Below are positions 37,234 through 47,039 of a DNA stretch of 64,000 bases, piece after piece (position 1 is the stretch's first letter; each line of letters starts with the position of its first letter). The notes beneath the pieces are model-generated. The model was given only the letters and a program-made list of their open reading frames with translations, had not been told where the DNA came from and searched no databases. Both the position numbers and the translations under genes were made by a program. This DNA comes from Pseudomonas sp. SJZ074 (GTDB taxonomy: Bacteria > Pseudomonadota > Gammaproteobacteria > Pseudomonadales > Pseudomonadaceae): positions 2,830 through 66,829 of the forward strand of contig NZ_VIUE01000024.1 of NCBI RefSeq assembly GCF_007828215.1, given 5' to 3'.

Positions 37234-38307
37234 TCAATGCTCCCGGCTTTCGAAGTCGATGCGTGGGTCGACGAAGGTATAGGTCAGGTCACCGATCAGT
37301 TTCACCACCAGCCCCAGCAGGGTGAAGATGAACAAGGTACCGAAGACCACCGGGTAGTCGCGGTTGATCGCCGCCTCGAAACTCATCAGCCCGAGCCCGT
37401 CGAGGGAGAAGATCACCTCCACCAGCAAGGAACCGGTGAAGAAGATGCCGATGAACGCCGAAGGGAAACCGGCGATGACCAGCAACATGGCGTTGCGAAA
37501 CACATGGCCGTAGAGCACCCGGTTGCGCGTCAGGCCCTTGGCCTTGGCGGTGACCACGTATTGCTTGTTGATCTCATCGAGGAAGCTGTTCTTGGTCAGC
37601 AGTGTCATGGTGGCGAAGTTGCCGATCACCAGGGCAGTCACCGGCAGGGCCAGGTGCCAGAAATAATCGAGGATCTTGCCGCCCCAGCTCAATTGATCGA
37701 AATTATTCGAGGTCAGGCCGCGCAACGGGAACCAGTCGAAATAGCTGCCGCCGGCGAACACCACGATCAGCAGAATGGCAAACAGAAATGACGGAATCGC
37801 ATAGCCGATGATGATCGCCGAACTGGTCCACACATCAAAATGGCTGCCATGTCGCGTCGCCTTGGCGATCCCCAGCGGGATCGACACCAGGTACATGATC
37901 AGCGTGCTCCACAGCCCGAGGGAAATGGACACCGGCATCTTTTCCTTGATCAGGTCGATGACCTTGGCGTCGCGGAAGAAACTGTCGCCGAAATCCAGGT
38001 GGGCATAGTTCTTGATCATGATCCACAGGCGTTCGGGGGCCGGCTTGTCGAAGCCGTACATCCGTTCGATTTCCTTGACCAGCGCCGGGTCCAGGCCCTG
38101 GGCGCCGCGATACGACGAACCGGCCACCGAGACTTCGGCACCGCCGCCGGCGATGCGGCTGGTAGCGCCTTCGAAGCCTTCGAGCTTGGCGATCATCTGC
38201 TCCACCGGCCCGCCGGGCGCGGCCTGGATGATGACGAAGTTGATCAGCAGAATGCCGAACAGAGTCGGGATGATCAGCAGCAGCCGCCGGAAAATATAAG
38301 CCAGCAT
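37234..38307 (-). CDS. nppB: Peptide ABC transporter permease NppB (YejB-like)
   Basis: 357 aa, OppB family. It begins MLAYIFRRLLLIIPTLFGIL and has the EAA loop YVVTAKAKGLTRNRVLYGHV. As in YejB, an extra periplasmic insertion after TM1 (~45-100) precedes the six-helix permease core. It starts 4 bp after the second binding-protein gene. Confidence 0.94.
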   Translation of the reverse strand: MLAYIFRRLLLIIPTLFGILLINFVIIQAAPGGPVEQMIAKLEGFEGATSRIAGGGAEVSVAGSSYRGAQGLDPALVKEIERMYGFDKPAPERLWIMIKNYAHLDFGDSFFRDAKVIDLIKEKMPVSISLGLWSTLIMYLVSIPLGIAKATRHGSHFDVWTSSAIIIGYAIPSFLFAILLIVVFAGGSYFDWFPLRGLTSNNFDQLSWGGKILDYFWHLALPVTALVIGNFATMTLLTKNSFLDEINKQYVVTAKAKGLTRNRVLYGHVFRNAMLLVIAGFPSAFIGIFFTGSLLVEVIFSLDGLGLMSFEAAINRDYPVVFGTLFIFTLLGLVVKLIGDLTYTFVDPRIDFESREH

Positions 38308-38311
38308 CGGG

Positions 38312-40165
38312 TTACTCCACGCTCGCCGGGGCAGCGTTGTTCTGTTGTTCGATTACTTGCTTAACTTCATCGGCAGGTTTGGTGTCCGGCTTGACCCACC
38401 AGGTGGTCGTGCCGATGTCATAGGTCGGCGTGACTTTCGGATGGCCGATGTGGTTCCAGTAGGCCACGCGCCAGGTCTTGATGTGCCAGTTGGGGATCAC
38501 GTAGTAGCCCCATTGCAGCACGCGATCCAGGGCGCGGGCGTGGGCGACCAGGCTCTTGCGCGAATCGGCGTTGATCAGTTGTTCCACCAACTGGTCGACG
38601 GCCGGATCCTTCAAGCCCATGGTATTGCGGCTGCCGGGCTTGTCGGCCGCGGCTGACATCCAGAACTCGCGCTGTTCGTTCCCCGGCGAGCTGGACTGCG
38701 GGAAGCTGCCCACCATCAGGTCGAAATCCCGGGAGCGCACGCGATTGATGTACTGGGACACGTCGACCCGGCGGATCACCAGCTCGATGCCCAGGTCGCT
38801 CAGGTTGCGCTTGAACGGTAGCAGTACCCGTTCGAACTCGGTCTGGGCCAGCAGGAACTCCAGCACCACCGGTTTGCCCTGGGCATCGACCATCTTGTCG
38901 TCGACGATGCGCCAGCCGGCTTCCTGCAGCAATTGATAGGCCTTGCGCTGCTGGTCGCGGATCATGCCGCTACCATCGCACATCGAAGGTTGGAACGCTT
39001 CGGTGAAGACTTGCTCGGGAATCTTGCCGCGCAGGGGCTCGAGGATCTTCAGTTCGTCCTCGCCGGGCAGGCCGGTGGCGGCCATTTCCGAATTCTCGAA
39101 ATAACTGCGGGTGCGGGCATAGGCACCGTTGAACAGTTGTTTATTGGTCCATTCGAAGTCCAGCAGCAGGCTCAGGGCCTTGCGCACCCGCACGTCTTGG
39201 AACACCGGGCGACGCAGGTTGTAGACGAAGCCCTGCATGCCGGTGGGGTTGCCGTTGGGAATCTGCTCCTTGATCAACCGGCCTTCGGTGACGGCCGGGA
39301 TGTTGTAGGCGTTGGCCCAGTTCTTGGCGGTCATTTCCAGCCAGAAATCGAACTGCCCGGCTTTCAGCGCCTCGACCGCGACGGTGTTGTCGCGGTAGTA
39401 GTCGGTGGTCAGGACGTCGAAATTGTAGAAGCCGCGATTGACCGGCAGGTCCTTGCCCCAATAGTCCTTGACCCTTTCATAGCGGACCGAGCGCCCGGCT
39501 TTCACCTCGGTGACCCTGTAGGGGCCGCTGCCCAGTGGGATTTCCAGGTTGCCCTTGTTGAAATCGCGATCGGCCCACCAATGCTTGGGCAAGACCGGCA
39601 GTTGGCCGAGGATGAGCGGCAGTTCACGGTTATTCGTGTGCTTGAACTTGAACAGCACCTTGAGCGGGTCTTCGGCGATGACCTCAGCGACGTCGTTGTA
39701 ATAGCCGCGGAACATCGGCGCGCCGTCCTTGGTCAAGGTCTGGAAGCTGAAGACCACGTCTTCGGCGCGTACCGGATGGCCGTCGTTGAAACGGGCTTCG
39801 GGGCGCAGGTAGAAGCGCACCCAGGCATTGTCCGGGGCTTTCTCGATTTTTTCGGCAATCAGGCCGTATTCGGTGAACGGTTCGTCGAGGCCTTGCTTGG
39901 CCAGGGTGTCGTAGATCAGACCGATGTCATCGGCCGGCACGCCTTTGCTGATGAATGGGTTGAGGCTGTCGAAACCACCAAAGCCCCCCTGGCGGAAAAT
40001 CCCGCCTTTGGGCGCGTCCGGGTTCACATAGTCGAAATGCTTGAAATCGGCCGGGTATTTCGGCGGCTCGTTGTACAAGGTCACGGCGTGCTGCGGCGCG
40101 GCACAGGCCAGCCCGGCGAAAAGCAGGCCGCCAGCCTGCAGGAGCAGGGCGCGTAAAGGCTTCAT
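38312..40165 (-). CDS. nppA2: Periplasmic peptide-binding protein NppA2 (YejA-like)
   Basis: 617 aa from the ATG at 40165. A Sec signal peptide (MKPLRALLLQAGGLLFAGLA, cleaved near ACAAP) precedes a family-5 solute-binding fold (KHFDYVNPDAPKGGIFRQGG, FYLRPEARFNDGHPVRAEDV). It binds oligopeptide-like ligands and delivers them to the permeases. It is the second of two paralogous binding proteins; its ATG overlaps the first gene's stop by 4 bp. Confidence 0.93.
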   Translation of the reverse strand: MKPLRALLLQAGGLLFAGLACAAPQHAVTLYNEPPKYPADFKHFDYVNPDAPKGGIFRQGGFGGFDSLNPFISKGVPADDIGLIYDTLAKQGLDEPFTEYGLIAEKIEKAPDNAWVRFYLRPEARFNDGHPVRAEDVVFSFQTLTKDGAPMFRGYYNDVAEVIAEDPLKVLFKFKHTNNRELPLILGQLPVLPKHWWADRDFNKGNLEIPLGSGPYRVTEVKAGRSVRYERVKDYWGKDLPVNRGFYNFDVLTTDYYRDNTVAVEALKAGQFDFWLEMTAKNWANAYNIPAVTEGRLIKEQIPNGNPTGMQGFVYNLRRPVFQDVRVRKALSLLLDFEWTNKQLFNGAYARTRSYFENSEMAATGLPGEDELKILEPLRGKIPEQVFTEAFQPSMCDGSGMIRDQQRKAYQLLQEAGWRIVDDKMVDAQGKPVVLEFLLAQTEFERVLLPFKRNLSDLGIELVIRRVDVSQYINRVRSRDFDLMVGSFPQSSSPGNEQREFWMSAAADKPGSRNTMGLKDPAVDQLVEQLINADSRKSLVAHARALDRVLQWGYYVIPNWHIKTWRVAYWNHIGHPKVTPTYDIGTTTWWVKPDTKPADEVKQVIEQQNNAAPASVE

Positions 40166-41994
40166 TGATCTTTCTCCGAAGATTTCAGCCACCACGCGCT
40201 CAGGCCCAAAGTGTAGGGCGGCGTGGTGACAAAGGCGAACCGGTTACGGTAGGCCAGGCGATGATAATTCAGATACCAGTTGGGAATGCAGTAGTGTTGC
40301 CACAACAGCACACGGTCGAGGGCTTTGCCGGCGGCGACCTGTTCGTCGCGGGTCTGCGCGGCGAGCAGCTTTTCCAGCAGATGGTCGACCACGGGGTTGG
40401 CGATCCCGGCGTAGTTCTTGCTGCCCTTGACCCCGACCTGGCTGGAGTGGAAATACTGCCATTGCTCCAGGCCCGGGCTGAGCGTCTGGTTCAGGGTCAG
40501 CAGGACCATGTCGAAGTCGAACTGGTCCAGGCGCTGTTTGTACTGGGCGCGGTCCACCGTGCGCAGACGGGCCTGGATGCCAATGCTGGTGAGGTTCTCG
40601 ATGTAGGGCTGCAGAATGCGCTCCAGGTTCGGGTTCACCAGCAGGATCTCGAAACTCAGGGGCTGGCCGTCGGCGTTCAACAGGCGCTGGCCGTTGAGAG
40701 TCCATCCGGCTTCTTTCAGCAGCCCGAGGGCCCTGCGCAGGGTTTCCCGGGGGATGCCGCGACCGTCGGTATGGGGCAGACTGAAGGGCTCGGTGAACAG
40801 CCGGGGCGGCAATTGTTCGCGGTACGGTTTGAGCAACAGCCATTCGTGCCCCACCGGCAGGCCACTGGCGGAGAACTCGCTGTTGGGGTAATAACTGAGG
40901 GTGCGCTTGTAGGCGCTGCTGAACAGCGTGCGGTTGGTCCACTCGAAGTCGAACATCAACCCCAGCGCCTCGCGTACCTTGACCTCGGCAAATGTGCTGC
41001 GCCGGGTATTCATGAACAGACCCTGGGTCTGGGTCGGGATCTGGTGGGGAATCTGCGCCTTGATCACCTCGCCGCGGTTGACCGCCGGAAAGTCGTAGCC
41101 GTTGGCCCAGTTCTTGGCCTGGTGCTCGATGTAGATGTCGAACTCGCCCGCCTTGAAGGCTTCGAAGGCCACGTCGCTGTCGCGGTAGAACTCCACTTCC
41201 ATCCGGTCGAAGTTGTACTTGCCGCGATTGACCGGCAGGTCCTTGCCCCAGTAATCCTTGACCCGCTCGAACACCAGCTGGCGACCCGGCTGCACTTGGG
41301 TTATACGGTACGGGCCGCTGCCCAGGGGCGGCTCGAACGTGGTGGCCTTGAAGTCGCGGTGCTCCCAATAATGCTGGGGCAGCACCGGTAGCTCGCCCAG
41401 GCGCAGGATCAACAAGGGATTGCCCGCGCGCTTGAAGACAAAACGGATTTTCAGCGGATTGAGGATGTCGACCCGCAGCACTTCCTGCAGGCTGGTGCGG
41501 TATTGCGGGTGGCCCTCCTTGAGCAGCGTCCGGTAGGAGAACGCCACATCATAGGCGGTGATCGGCACGCCATCATGAAACCGCGCCTCGGGCCGCAGGT
41601 TGAAGACCACCCAACTGCGGTTTTCGTTGTATTCCACACTCTGGGCGATCAGGCCATAGCTCGACGTAGGCTCATCGCCGGAAGGCGCGTACTGGCCGGT
41701 GCCGACCATCAGTGGCTCGTTCAGTTCGTTGATGCCGTACTGCAGAAAATTCGCCGTGGAGACCGGGCTGCTGCCCTTGAAGGTGTACGGGTTGAGCGTA
41801 TCGAAGGTGCCGAATGCCATGACCCGCAAGGTACCGCCCTTGGGCGCTAGCGGGTTGACCCAGTCGAAGTGGGTGAATCTGGCCGGGTACTTGAGCGTGC
41901 CGAATTGTGCGTAGCCATGGCTTTCGCTGATGGTTGCGCTGGCGGGGAAGCTCAGGGCCAGGCTGATCAGGAACAGGAGGAGGGGACGTATCAA
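40162..41994 (-). CDS. nppA1: Periplasmic peptide-binding protein NppA1 (YejA-like)
   Basis: 610 aa with signal peptide MIRPLLLFLISLALSFPASA. It is a family-5 solute-binding protein closely parallel to its downstream neighbour (THFDWVNPLAPKGGTLRVMA, FNLRPEARFHDGVPITAYDV, VKDYWGKDLPVNRGKYNFD). As first gene of the operon it follows 177 bp of upstream DNA containing a decayed palindrome half (42115-42135). In P. aeruginosa the two-receptor NppA1A2BCD system imports peptidyl-nucleoside antibiotics; the same role here is inferred from architecture. Confidence 0.92.
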   Translation of the reverse strand: MIRPLLLFLISLALSFPASATISESHGYAQFGTLKYPARFTHFDWVNPLAPKGGTLRVMAFGTFDTLNPYTFKGSSPVSTANFLQYGINELNEPLMVGTGQYAPSGDEPTSSYGLIAQSVEYNENRSWVVFNLRPEARFHDGVPITAYDVAFSYRTLLKEGHPQYRTSLQEVLRVDILNPLKIRFVFKRAGNPLLILRLGELPVLPQHYWEHRDFKATTFEPPLGSGPYRITQVQPGRQLVFERVKDYWGKDLPVNRGKYNFDRMEVEFYRDSDVAFEAFKAGEFDIYIEHQAKNWANGYDFPAVNRGEVIKAQIPHQIPTQTQGLFMNTRRSTFAEVKVREALGLMFDFEWTNRTLFSSAYKRTLSYYPNSEFSASGLPVGHEWLLLKPYREQLPPRLFTEPFSLPHTDGRGIPRETLRRALGLLKEAGWTLNGQRLLNADGQPLSFEILLVNPNLERILQPYIENLTSIGIQARLRTVDRAQYKQRLDQFDFDMVLLTLNQTLSPGLEQWQYFHSSQVGVKGSKNYAGIANPVVDHLLEKLLAAQTRDEQVAAGKALDRVLLWQHYCIPNWYLNYHRLAYRNRFAFVTTPPYTLGLSAWWLKSSEKDQ

Positions 41995-42171
41995 GTCTGG
42001 TACCGATCCAGGCGGCTTGGGCTTTTATGGCCTGTACAGTAACAGCTTGTATCGACAGGAAAAAGGCAGGTAACAGGGAGTCAGTCAGTTGAAGGGCATC
42101 AGCCAGGCGCTGAGCCTGTGGCGAGGGGATTTATCGAAACGTCGCACCGCCACAAGAATCCCTCGAGCCTG

Positions 42172-43632
42172 TCAATGTGGGGAGTAGACCGTCAACATCT
42201 GCCCAGGCTTGAGGGCCTTGCCCATGCGCGGGTTCCAGCGTTTGAGGTGTTGCATCTCGACATTGAAGCGCTTGGCCACCACGTACAGCGAGTCACCCTG
42301 CTGGACCTTGTACTGGGTCTGCTGCTTCTTCGGGTCCTTGCTGTTGGCGGCCACCACGGTGTTGATGCGCTTGCCGCTGGCCTTGGTTGCCTTGGTCGCC
42401 TTGGCGTCCTGCATGACCAGGGTCTGGCCGACCTTGAGCTTGTTGCCGCTGAGCTTGTTCCAGCGTTGCAGGTCCTTGGTCTGGACGTTGTTGGCCTTGG
42501 CGATCTGGGCCAGGTTGTCACCGCGTTTGACCCGGTAGCTGCGCCGGGCACCTTCGACTTCGCTGTCATCGGCACTTTCGAAGACCGGTTTGAGCGAGCG
42601 CTGGCTGATCAGTTCTTCCGGACGCATGGTCGACAGACTGGCGGTCAGCAACTGGGCTTTGGAGGTGGGCACCAGCAGGTGCTGAGGGCCATCGATGGTG
42701 GTGCGCTGCTTGAAGGCCGGATTGAGCTGGAACAGCTCGTCTTCGTCGATGTTCGCCACCGCCGCGACCTTGGACAGGTCCATGCGCTGGTTGATCTCGA
42801 CGACCTGGAAATAGGGTTCGTTGGCGATCGGGTTGAGGTTCACGCCATAGGCATCGGGGGCGAGCACTACCTGGGACAATGCCAGCAGCTTGGGCACATA
42901 GGCCTGGGTCTCGGCAGGCAGCGGCAGGTTCCAGTAGTCGGTGGGCAGGCCGAGTTTTTCGTTGCGCTCGATGGCGCGGCTGACCGTGCCTTCGCCGGCG
43001 TTGTAGGCGGCCAGCGCCAACAGCCAGTCACCGTTGAACATGTCGTGCAGGCGCGTCAGGTAATCCATGGCCGCCGTGGTGGAGGCGGTGATGTCGCGAC
43101 GCCCGTCGTAGAAGCGGGTCTGGCGCAGGTTGAAGTAACGCCCGGTGGACGGAATGAATTGCCACAGCCCAACGGCGTTGGCCCGGGAGTAGGCCATGGG
43201 GTTGTAGGCGCTTTCGATCACCGGCAGCAGCGCCAGCTCCAGCGGCATGTTGCGCTCTTCGAGGCGTTCGACGATGTAGTGCATGTACAGGCTGCCGCGT
43301 TCACCGGCCCCCTCGAGGAACGACGGGTTGCTGGCGAACCACAGGCGCTGTTGCTCGATACGCGGGTTGACGCCTGCGGTCTCCTGCAACTGGAAGCCCT
43401 GGCGCATGCGTTCCCAGATGTCCTGGGGAACCTGGGGGCTGGGCTTCTCGCTGAGCCAGACCGGCTTCTGCTTGGCGCGGGCCGCCATGTTCTTTGGCGC
43501 GGCCGTGTCGGTCTGGGGCATCTGGCCCGAGCTCTGGCAGCCCGCCAGGATGGCGGACACAGCCACCGCGATGGCTTGAGCCAGGCGGGTCAAAGTAGCT
43601 GACGGGACGGACCTGCGTATGGATGACGACAT
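42172..43632 (-). CDS. mltD: Membrane-bound lytic murein transglycosylase D
   Basis: 486 aa from the ATG at 43632. The lipoprotein signal ends in AILAGC. The SLT domain shows the catalytic Glu in LPVIESAYNP, then GLWQFIPSTGRYF and AAYNAGEGTVSRAI. Two clear C-terminal LysM peptidoglycan-binding domains follow (YRVKRGDNLAQIAK, YKVQQGDSLYVVAK). MltD cleaves glycan strands to 1,6-anhydro ends during wall turnover. A further in-frame ATG at 43656 is less likely because it only lengthens the basic region before the signal. Confidence 0.95.
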   Translation of the reverse strand: MSSSIRRSVPSATLTRLAQAIAVAVSAILAGCQSSGQMPQTDTAAPKNMAARAKQKPVWLSEKPSPQVPQDIWERMRQGFQLQETAGVNPRIEQQRLWFASNPSFLEGAGERGSLYMHYIVERLEERNMPLELALLPVIESAYNPMAYSRANAVGLWQFIPSTGRYFNLRQTRFYDGRRDITASTTAAMDYLTRLHDMFNGDWLLALAAYNAGEGTVSRAIERNEKLGLPTDYWNLPLPAETQAYVPKLLALSQVVLAPDAYGVNLNPIANEPYFQVVEINQRMDLSKVAAVANIDEDELFQLNPAFKQRTTIDGPQHLLVPTSKAQLLTASLSTMRPEELISQRSLKPVFESADDSEVEGARRSYRVKRGDNLAQIAKANNVQTKDLQRWNKLSGNKLKVGQTLVMQDAKATKATKASGKRINTVVAANSKDPKKQQTQYKVQQGDSLYVVAKRFNVEMQHLKRWNPRMGKALKPGQMLTVYSPH

Positions 43633-43731
43633 TGGCTGGAAGTAAGTTCCGGGCAAAAATGTCGGCCGATTCTAGAAAGCGCACCCCAACAGGTCAACCA
43701 TTCAGAATTTTTGTATCAGCCGATGGCTGCC

Positions 43732-44499
43732 TTAGAACTTATCTTTCCAGGCCCTCAAGGCCGCAAAAACCTCGCTCGGCGTCCCGTTTCGCTGGCCGTT
43801 CCGTTCGTCTGCTTTTTGTTTAACGGATGTTTCAGCGGTGCGCAGGAATGGATTGGTGAGTTTTTCCAGGGCCAGGGTCGACGGCAGCGTCATGACGCCC
43901 TCGCTGCGTTGCCGGCCGACTTTTTCAAGGCGGGCGGCGATGTCCGGGTTGCCGGGCTCCACCGCGGCGGCGAACTTCAGGTTGCCGAGGGTGTATTCGT
44001 GGGTGCAGTAGACCAGCGTATCGTCCGGCAGGGCGGCGAGGCGGCCGAGGGAATGGTGCATCTGTTCCGGCGTGCCTTCGAAGAGCCGTCCGCAACCGGC
44101 GGCGAACAGGGTGTCGCCGCAGAACAGCAGGCCATGGTGGTAATAGGCGATATGCCCCAATGTATGGCCGGGCACGGCGTAGACATCGAAGTCCAGGCCG
44201 AGCACCTTGACCTGGTCGTTGTCCTTGAGCGCGACGTCCCGCGCCGGAATGTTCTCGCTGGCAGGGCCGTGCACGGTGGCGTTCGTCGCATTTTTCAGCG
44301 CCTGGACGCCGCCGACATGATCATGGTGATGGTGGGTAATCAGGATGTCGCTCAAGACCCAGCCCGGGTGGGCCTCGAGCCAGGCCTGGACCGGTGCGGC
44401 GTCACCCGGGTCGACCACGGCGCAGCGGCGGCTGGAGTGGTCCTGTAACAACCAGATGTAGTTATCGGTGAAGGCGGGCAGGGCACTGATCTGTATCAT
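43732..44499 (-). CDS. gloB: Hydroxyacylglutathione hydrolase (glyoxalase II)
   Basis: 255 aa from the ATG at 44499 (MIQISALPAFTDNYIWLLQD). The metallo-beta-lactamase motif ITHHHHDHVGG supplies the binuclear metal ligands; FCGDTLFAAGCGRLFEG and YCTHEYTLGNL are the other conserved elements. It hydrolyses S-lactoylglutathione to lactate and glutathione in methylglyoxal detoxification. It diverges from the methyltransferase gene, with 65 bp between starts. Confidence 0.97.
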   Translation of the reverse strand: MIQISALPAFTDNYIWLLQDHSSRRCAVVDPGDAAPVQAWLEAHPGWVLSDILITHHHHDHVGGVQALKNATNATVHGPASENIPARDVALKDNDQVKVLGLDFDVYAVPGHTLGHIAYYHHGLLFCGDTLFAAGCGRLFEGTPEQMHHSLGRLAALPDDTLVYCTHEYTLGNLKFAAAVEPGNPDIAARLEKVGRQRSEGVMTLPSTLALEKLTNPFLRTAETSVKQKADERNGQRNGTPSEVFAALRAWKDKF

Positions 44500-44564
44500 C
44501 GTGGAATTCGCCAAGCGGAAAACAAAGGCGCATCTTAGAACTTCCTGACGCGTTGGAGAATGCA

Positions 44565-45323
44565 ATGACTGACGAAGCGTTCGCTCAGGCTGACCCCGAC
44601 TGGCTGGCGTTGATCAGCGCAGCCCGTGAATGGCTGTCCGGCCCCGTCGGGCAATTTTTGCTGGAAGAGGAACGGCGCATGCTCGAAGATGAGCTGGGTC
44701 GCTTCTTCGGCGGTTACCTGGTGCACTACGGTCCGTCGGCGCAGACACCGCCGTCGGCACCGCAGGTCCAGCGCAACGTGCGCCTGGGCGCACCGCTGCC
44801 CGGGGTGGAGATCGTCTGCGAGGAACAGGCCTGGCCGTTGAGCGAGCACGCCGCCGATGTGGTGGTGATGCAGCACGGCCTGGATTTCTGCCTGTCGCCC
44901 CACGGCCTGCTGCGTGAAGCCGCCAGCAGCGTGCGTCCGGGTGGGCATCTGTTGATCATCGGGCTCAACCCCTGGAGCAGTTGGGGACTACGCCATGTCT
45001 TCGCCCATGATGGCTTGCGCCAGGCTCGCTGCATCTCGGCATCGAGGGTGGGCGACTGGCTCAACCTGCTGGGCTTCGCGCTGGAGAAACGCCGCTTCGG
45101 GTGCTATCGTCCGCCGCTTGCGTCGCCCAAGTGGCAAGCCCGCCTGGCGGGGTGGGAGCGCAGGGCGGGCGACTGGCAACTGTCCGGTGGTGGCTTCTAT
45201 CTGCTGGTGGCGCGCAAGATCGCAGTCGGGTTGCGCCCGGTGCGCCAGGTCCGGCGCGAGCCGATGGGCAAGCTGATTCCCTTGCCGATGGCCAAGGTCA
45301 ATCGTCGCCATATCGAGCCATAA
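44565..45323 (+). CDS. Class I SAM-dependent methyltransferase (methyltransferase-11 type)
   Basis: 252 aa from the ATG at 44565. A partial Rossmann signature is visible (GVEIVCEEQAWPLSEHAADV, HGLLREAASSVRPGGHLLII). The N-terminal glycine-rich SAM loop is unusually weak, but this gene is conserved between gloB and rnhA in pseudomonads as I recall. The substrate is unknown. The C-terminus is very basic (KVNRRHIEP and upstream arginines), which could fit an RNA- or membrane-associated substrate. Confidence 0.85.
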   Translation: MTDEAFAQADPDWLALISAAREWLSGPVGQFLLEEERRMLEDELGRFFGGYLVHYGPSAQTPPSAPQVQRNVRLGAPLPGVEIVCEEQAWPLSEHAADVVVMQHGLDFCLSPHGLLREAASSVRPGGHLLIIGLNPWSSWGLRHVFAHDGLRQARCISASRVGDWLNLLGFALEKRRFGCYRPPLASPKWQARLAGWERRAGDWQLSGGGFYLLVARKIAVGLRPVRQVRREPMGKLIPLPMAKVNRRHIEP

Positions 45324-45411
45324 CCGTTTCTGATGGCCTGCCCGGCGTCGTCAACCTGGAGGTTGGCGGTCCCCACCGGCAGGCCTTTGCATTTTTTCTG
45401 GATGGATGGGC

Positions 45412-45864
45412 ATGAGCGATAGCGTAGAACTCTTCACTGACGGCGCCTGCAAGGGCAACCCCGGTCCGGGCGGCTGGGGCGCGCTGTTGGTCTTCAAGGG
45501 CGTGGAGAAGGAACTCTGGGGAGGCGAAGCCAATACCACCAACAACCGCATGGAACTGATGGGCGCCATCCGCGGCCTGGAAGAACTCAAGCGCCCCTGC
45601 GACGTACTGCTGGTGACCGACTCCCAGTACGTGATGAAAGGCATCAACGAATGGATGGCCAACTGGAAGAAGCGCGGTTGGAAGACGGCCGCGAAGGAAC
45701 CGGTCAAGAATGCCGACCTCTGGAAGCTGCTGGACGAACAGGTCAACCGCCATAACGTGACCTGGAAGTGGGTACGCGGGCACATCGGCCACCACGGCAA
45801 CGAACGGGCCGACCAGTTGGCCAACCGTGGGGTGGATGAGGTGCGGGGATACAAGCAGGCCTGA
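45412..45864 (+). CDS. rnhA: Ribonuclease HI
   Basis: 150 aa from the ATG at 45412. All catalytic acids are present: LFTDGACKGNPGPGGWG, NRMELMGAIRGLE, VLLVTDSQYV and GNERADQLANRGV. It degrades the RNA strand of RNA-DNA hybrids. It lies 88 bp after the methyltransferase gene and upstream of dnaQ, the usual gammaproteobacterial rnhA-dnaQ neighbourhood. Confidence 0.98.
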   Translation: MSDSVELFTDGACKGNPGPGGWGALLVFKGVEKELWGGEANTTNNRMELMGAIRGLEELKRPCDVLLVTDSQYVMKGINEWMANWKKRGWKTAAKEPVKNADLWKLLDEQVNRHNVTWKWVRGHIGHHGNERADQLANRGVDEVRGYKQA

Positions 45865-45894
45865 TGCAGCCCTGTTTAATTGGGCATATATACC

Positions 45895-45924
45895 TTGTGG
45901 CGAGGGGATAAATCCCTCGCCACA
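45895..45924. repeat. Minimal GTGGCGAGGG-family hairpin
   Basis: A perfect palindrome, TTGTGGCGAGGG, ATAAAT, CCCTCGCCACAA, lies 30 bp after rnhA and 80 bp before dnaQ. Confidence 0.85.
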
Positions 45925-46004
45925 AAAGCGTGTTCCGCGATTCCCGGCAGGCGCGTGTTACCATCCCCGCTTTTGCAAGCATGCCCGTTGAGAGCTGAAC
46001 ACTG

Positions 46005-46757
46005 ATGGCCAACAGATCTGTTGTACTGGATACCGAAACCACCGGCATGCCGGTGACCGATGGTCACCGGATTATCGAGATCGGCTGTGTCGAGCTGATC
46101 GGTCGACGGCTGACCGGTCGCCATTTCCACGTCTACCTGCAACCGGACCGCGAAAGTGACGAGGGCGCCATCGGCGTCCACGGCATCACCAACGAATTCC
46201 TGGTGGGTAAGCCGCGTTTCGCCGAGGTGGCCGATGAGTTCTTCGAATTCATCCAGGGCGCGCAGCTGATCATTCATAACGCGGCGTTCGACGTTGGCTT
46301 CATCAACAACGAATTCGCCTTGATGGGCCAGCACGACCGGGCCGACATCAGCCAGCATTGCACCATCCTCGATACCCTGGTCATGGCCCGCGAGCGGCAC
46401 CCGGGGCAGCGCAACAGCCTCGATGCCTTGTGCAAGCGGTATGGCGTCGACAACTCCGGCCGTGAACTGCACGGCGCCTTGCTCGACTCCGAGATCCTTG
46501 CCGACGTCTACCTGACCATGACCGGCGGCCAGACCAGCCTGTCCCTGGCCGGCAACGCGTCGGACGGTAATGGGACCGGCGAGGGCTCGGGTGCACAGGC
46601 CAGCGAAATCCGGCGTTTGCCCGCCGACCGTCGGCCCGCCCGGATCATCCGTGCCAGTGAAAACGACCTGGCCGAACATGCCGCACGTCTGGAAGCCATC
46701 GCCAAGTCCGCCGGTGCCCCGGCACTGTGGACGCAGTTGGCTGAGGCCAGCCAGTGA
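46005..46757 (+). CDS. dnaQ: DNA polymerase III epsilon subunit (3'-5' proofreading exonuclease)
   Basis: 250 aa. The DEDDh exonuclease motifs are present: Exo I VLDTETTGMP, Exo II LIIHNAAFDVGFIN, Exo III HGALLDSEILADVYL. A Gly/Ser/Asn-rich linker (~180-200) leads to the C-terminal segment that binds the alpha subunit. It provides proofreading for the replicative polymerase. The ATG at 46005 is the standard start. Confidence 0.97.
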   Translation: MANRSVVLDTETTGMPVTDGHRIIEIGCVELIGRRLTGRHFHVYLQPDRESDEGAIGVHGITNEFLVGKPRFAEVADEFFEFIQGAQLIIHNAAFDVGFINNEFALMGQHDRADISQHCTILDTLVMARERHPGQRNSLDALCKRYGVDNSGRELHGALLDSEILADVYLTMTGGQTSLSLAGNASDGNGTGEGSGAQASEIRRLPADRRPARIIRASENDLAEHAARLEAIAKSAGAPALWTQLAEASQ

Positions 46758-46776
46758 GGAATTGACCAGTGCCCCC

Positions 46777-46865
46777 TGTGGGAGCGGGCTTGCTCGCGAA
46801 TGCGGTGTATCGGGCGACCAATTGTTGTCTGACCCACCGCTTTCGCGAGCAAACCCGCTCCTACA
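46777..46865. repeat. REP doublet after dnaQ
   Basis: TGTGGGAGCGGGCTTGCTCG at 46777 with an inverted, slightly mutated copy ending in CTCCTACA at 46865. Confidence 0.88.
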
Positions 46866-47039
46866 GGGGCAGTAGTGTCATTGTTTATTGTTCATCGCTC
46901 GCCACAATCGTCAGTACCTTCTAACCTGAGGTAAACGGCAGTCCATGGGTAGCCGCTTGATGTACACAGTTTCGAGAGGCAAGGGCAATGGATTGCGACG
47001 CGCCGTCGGTTGGCTCAAGGAATGAGGACGTTTTTTAGT

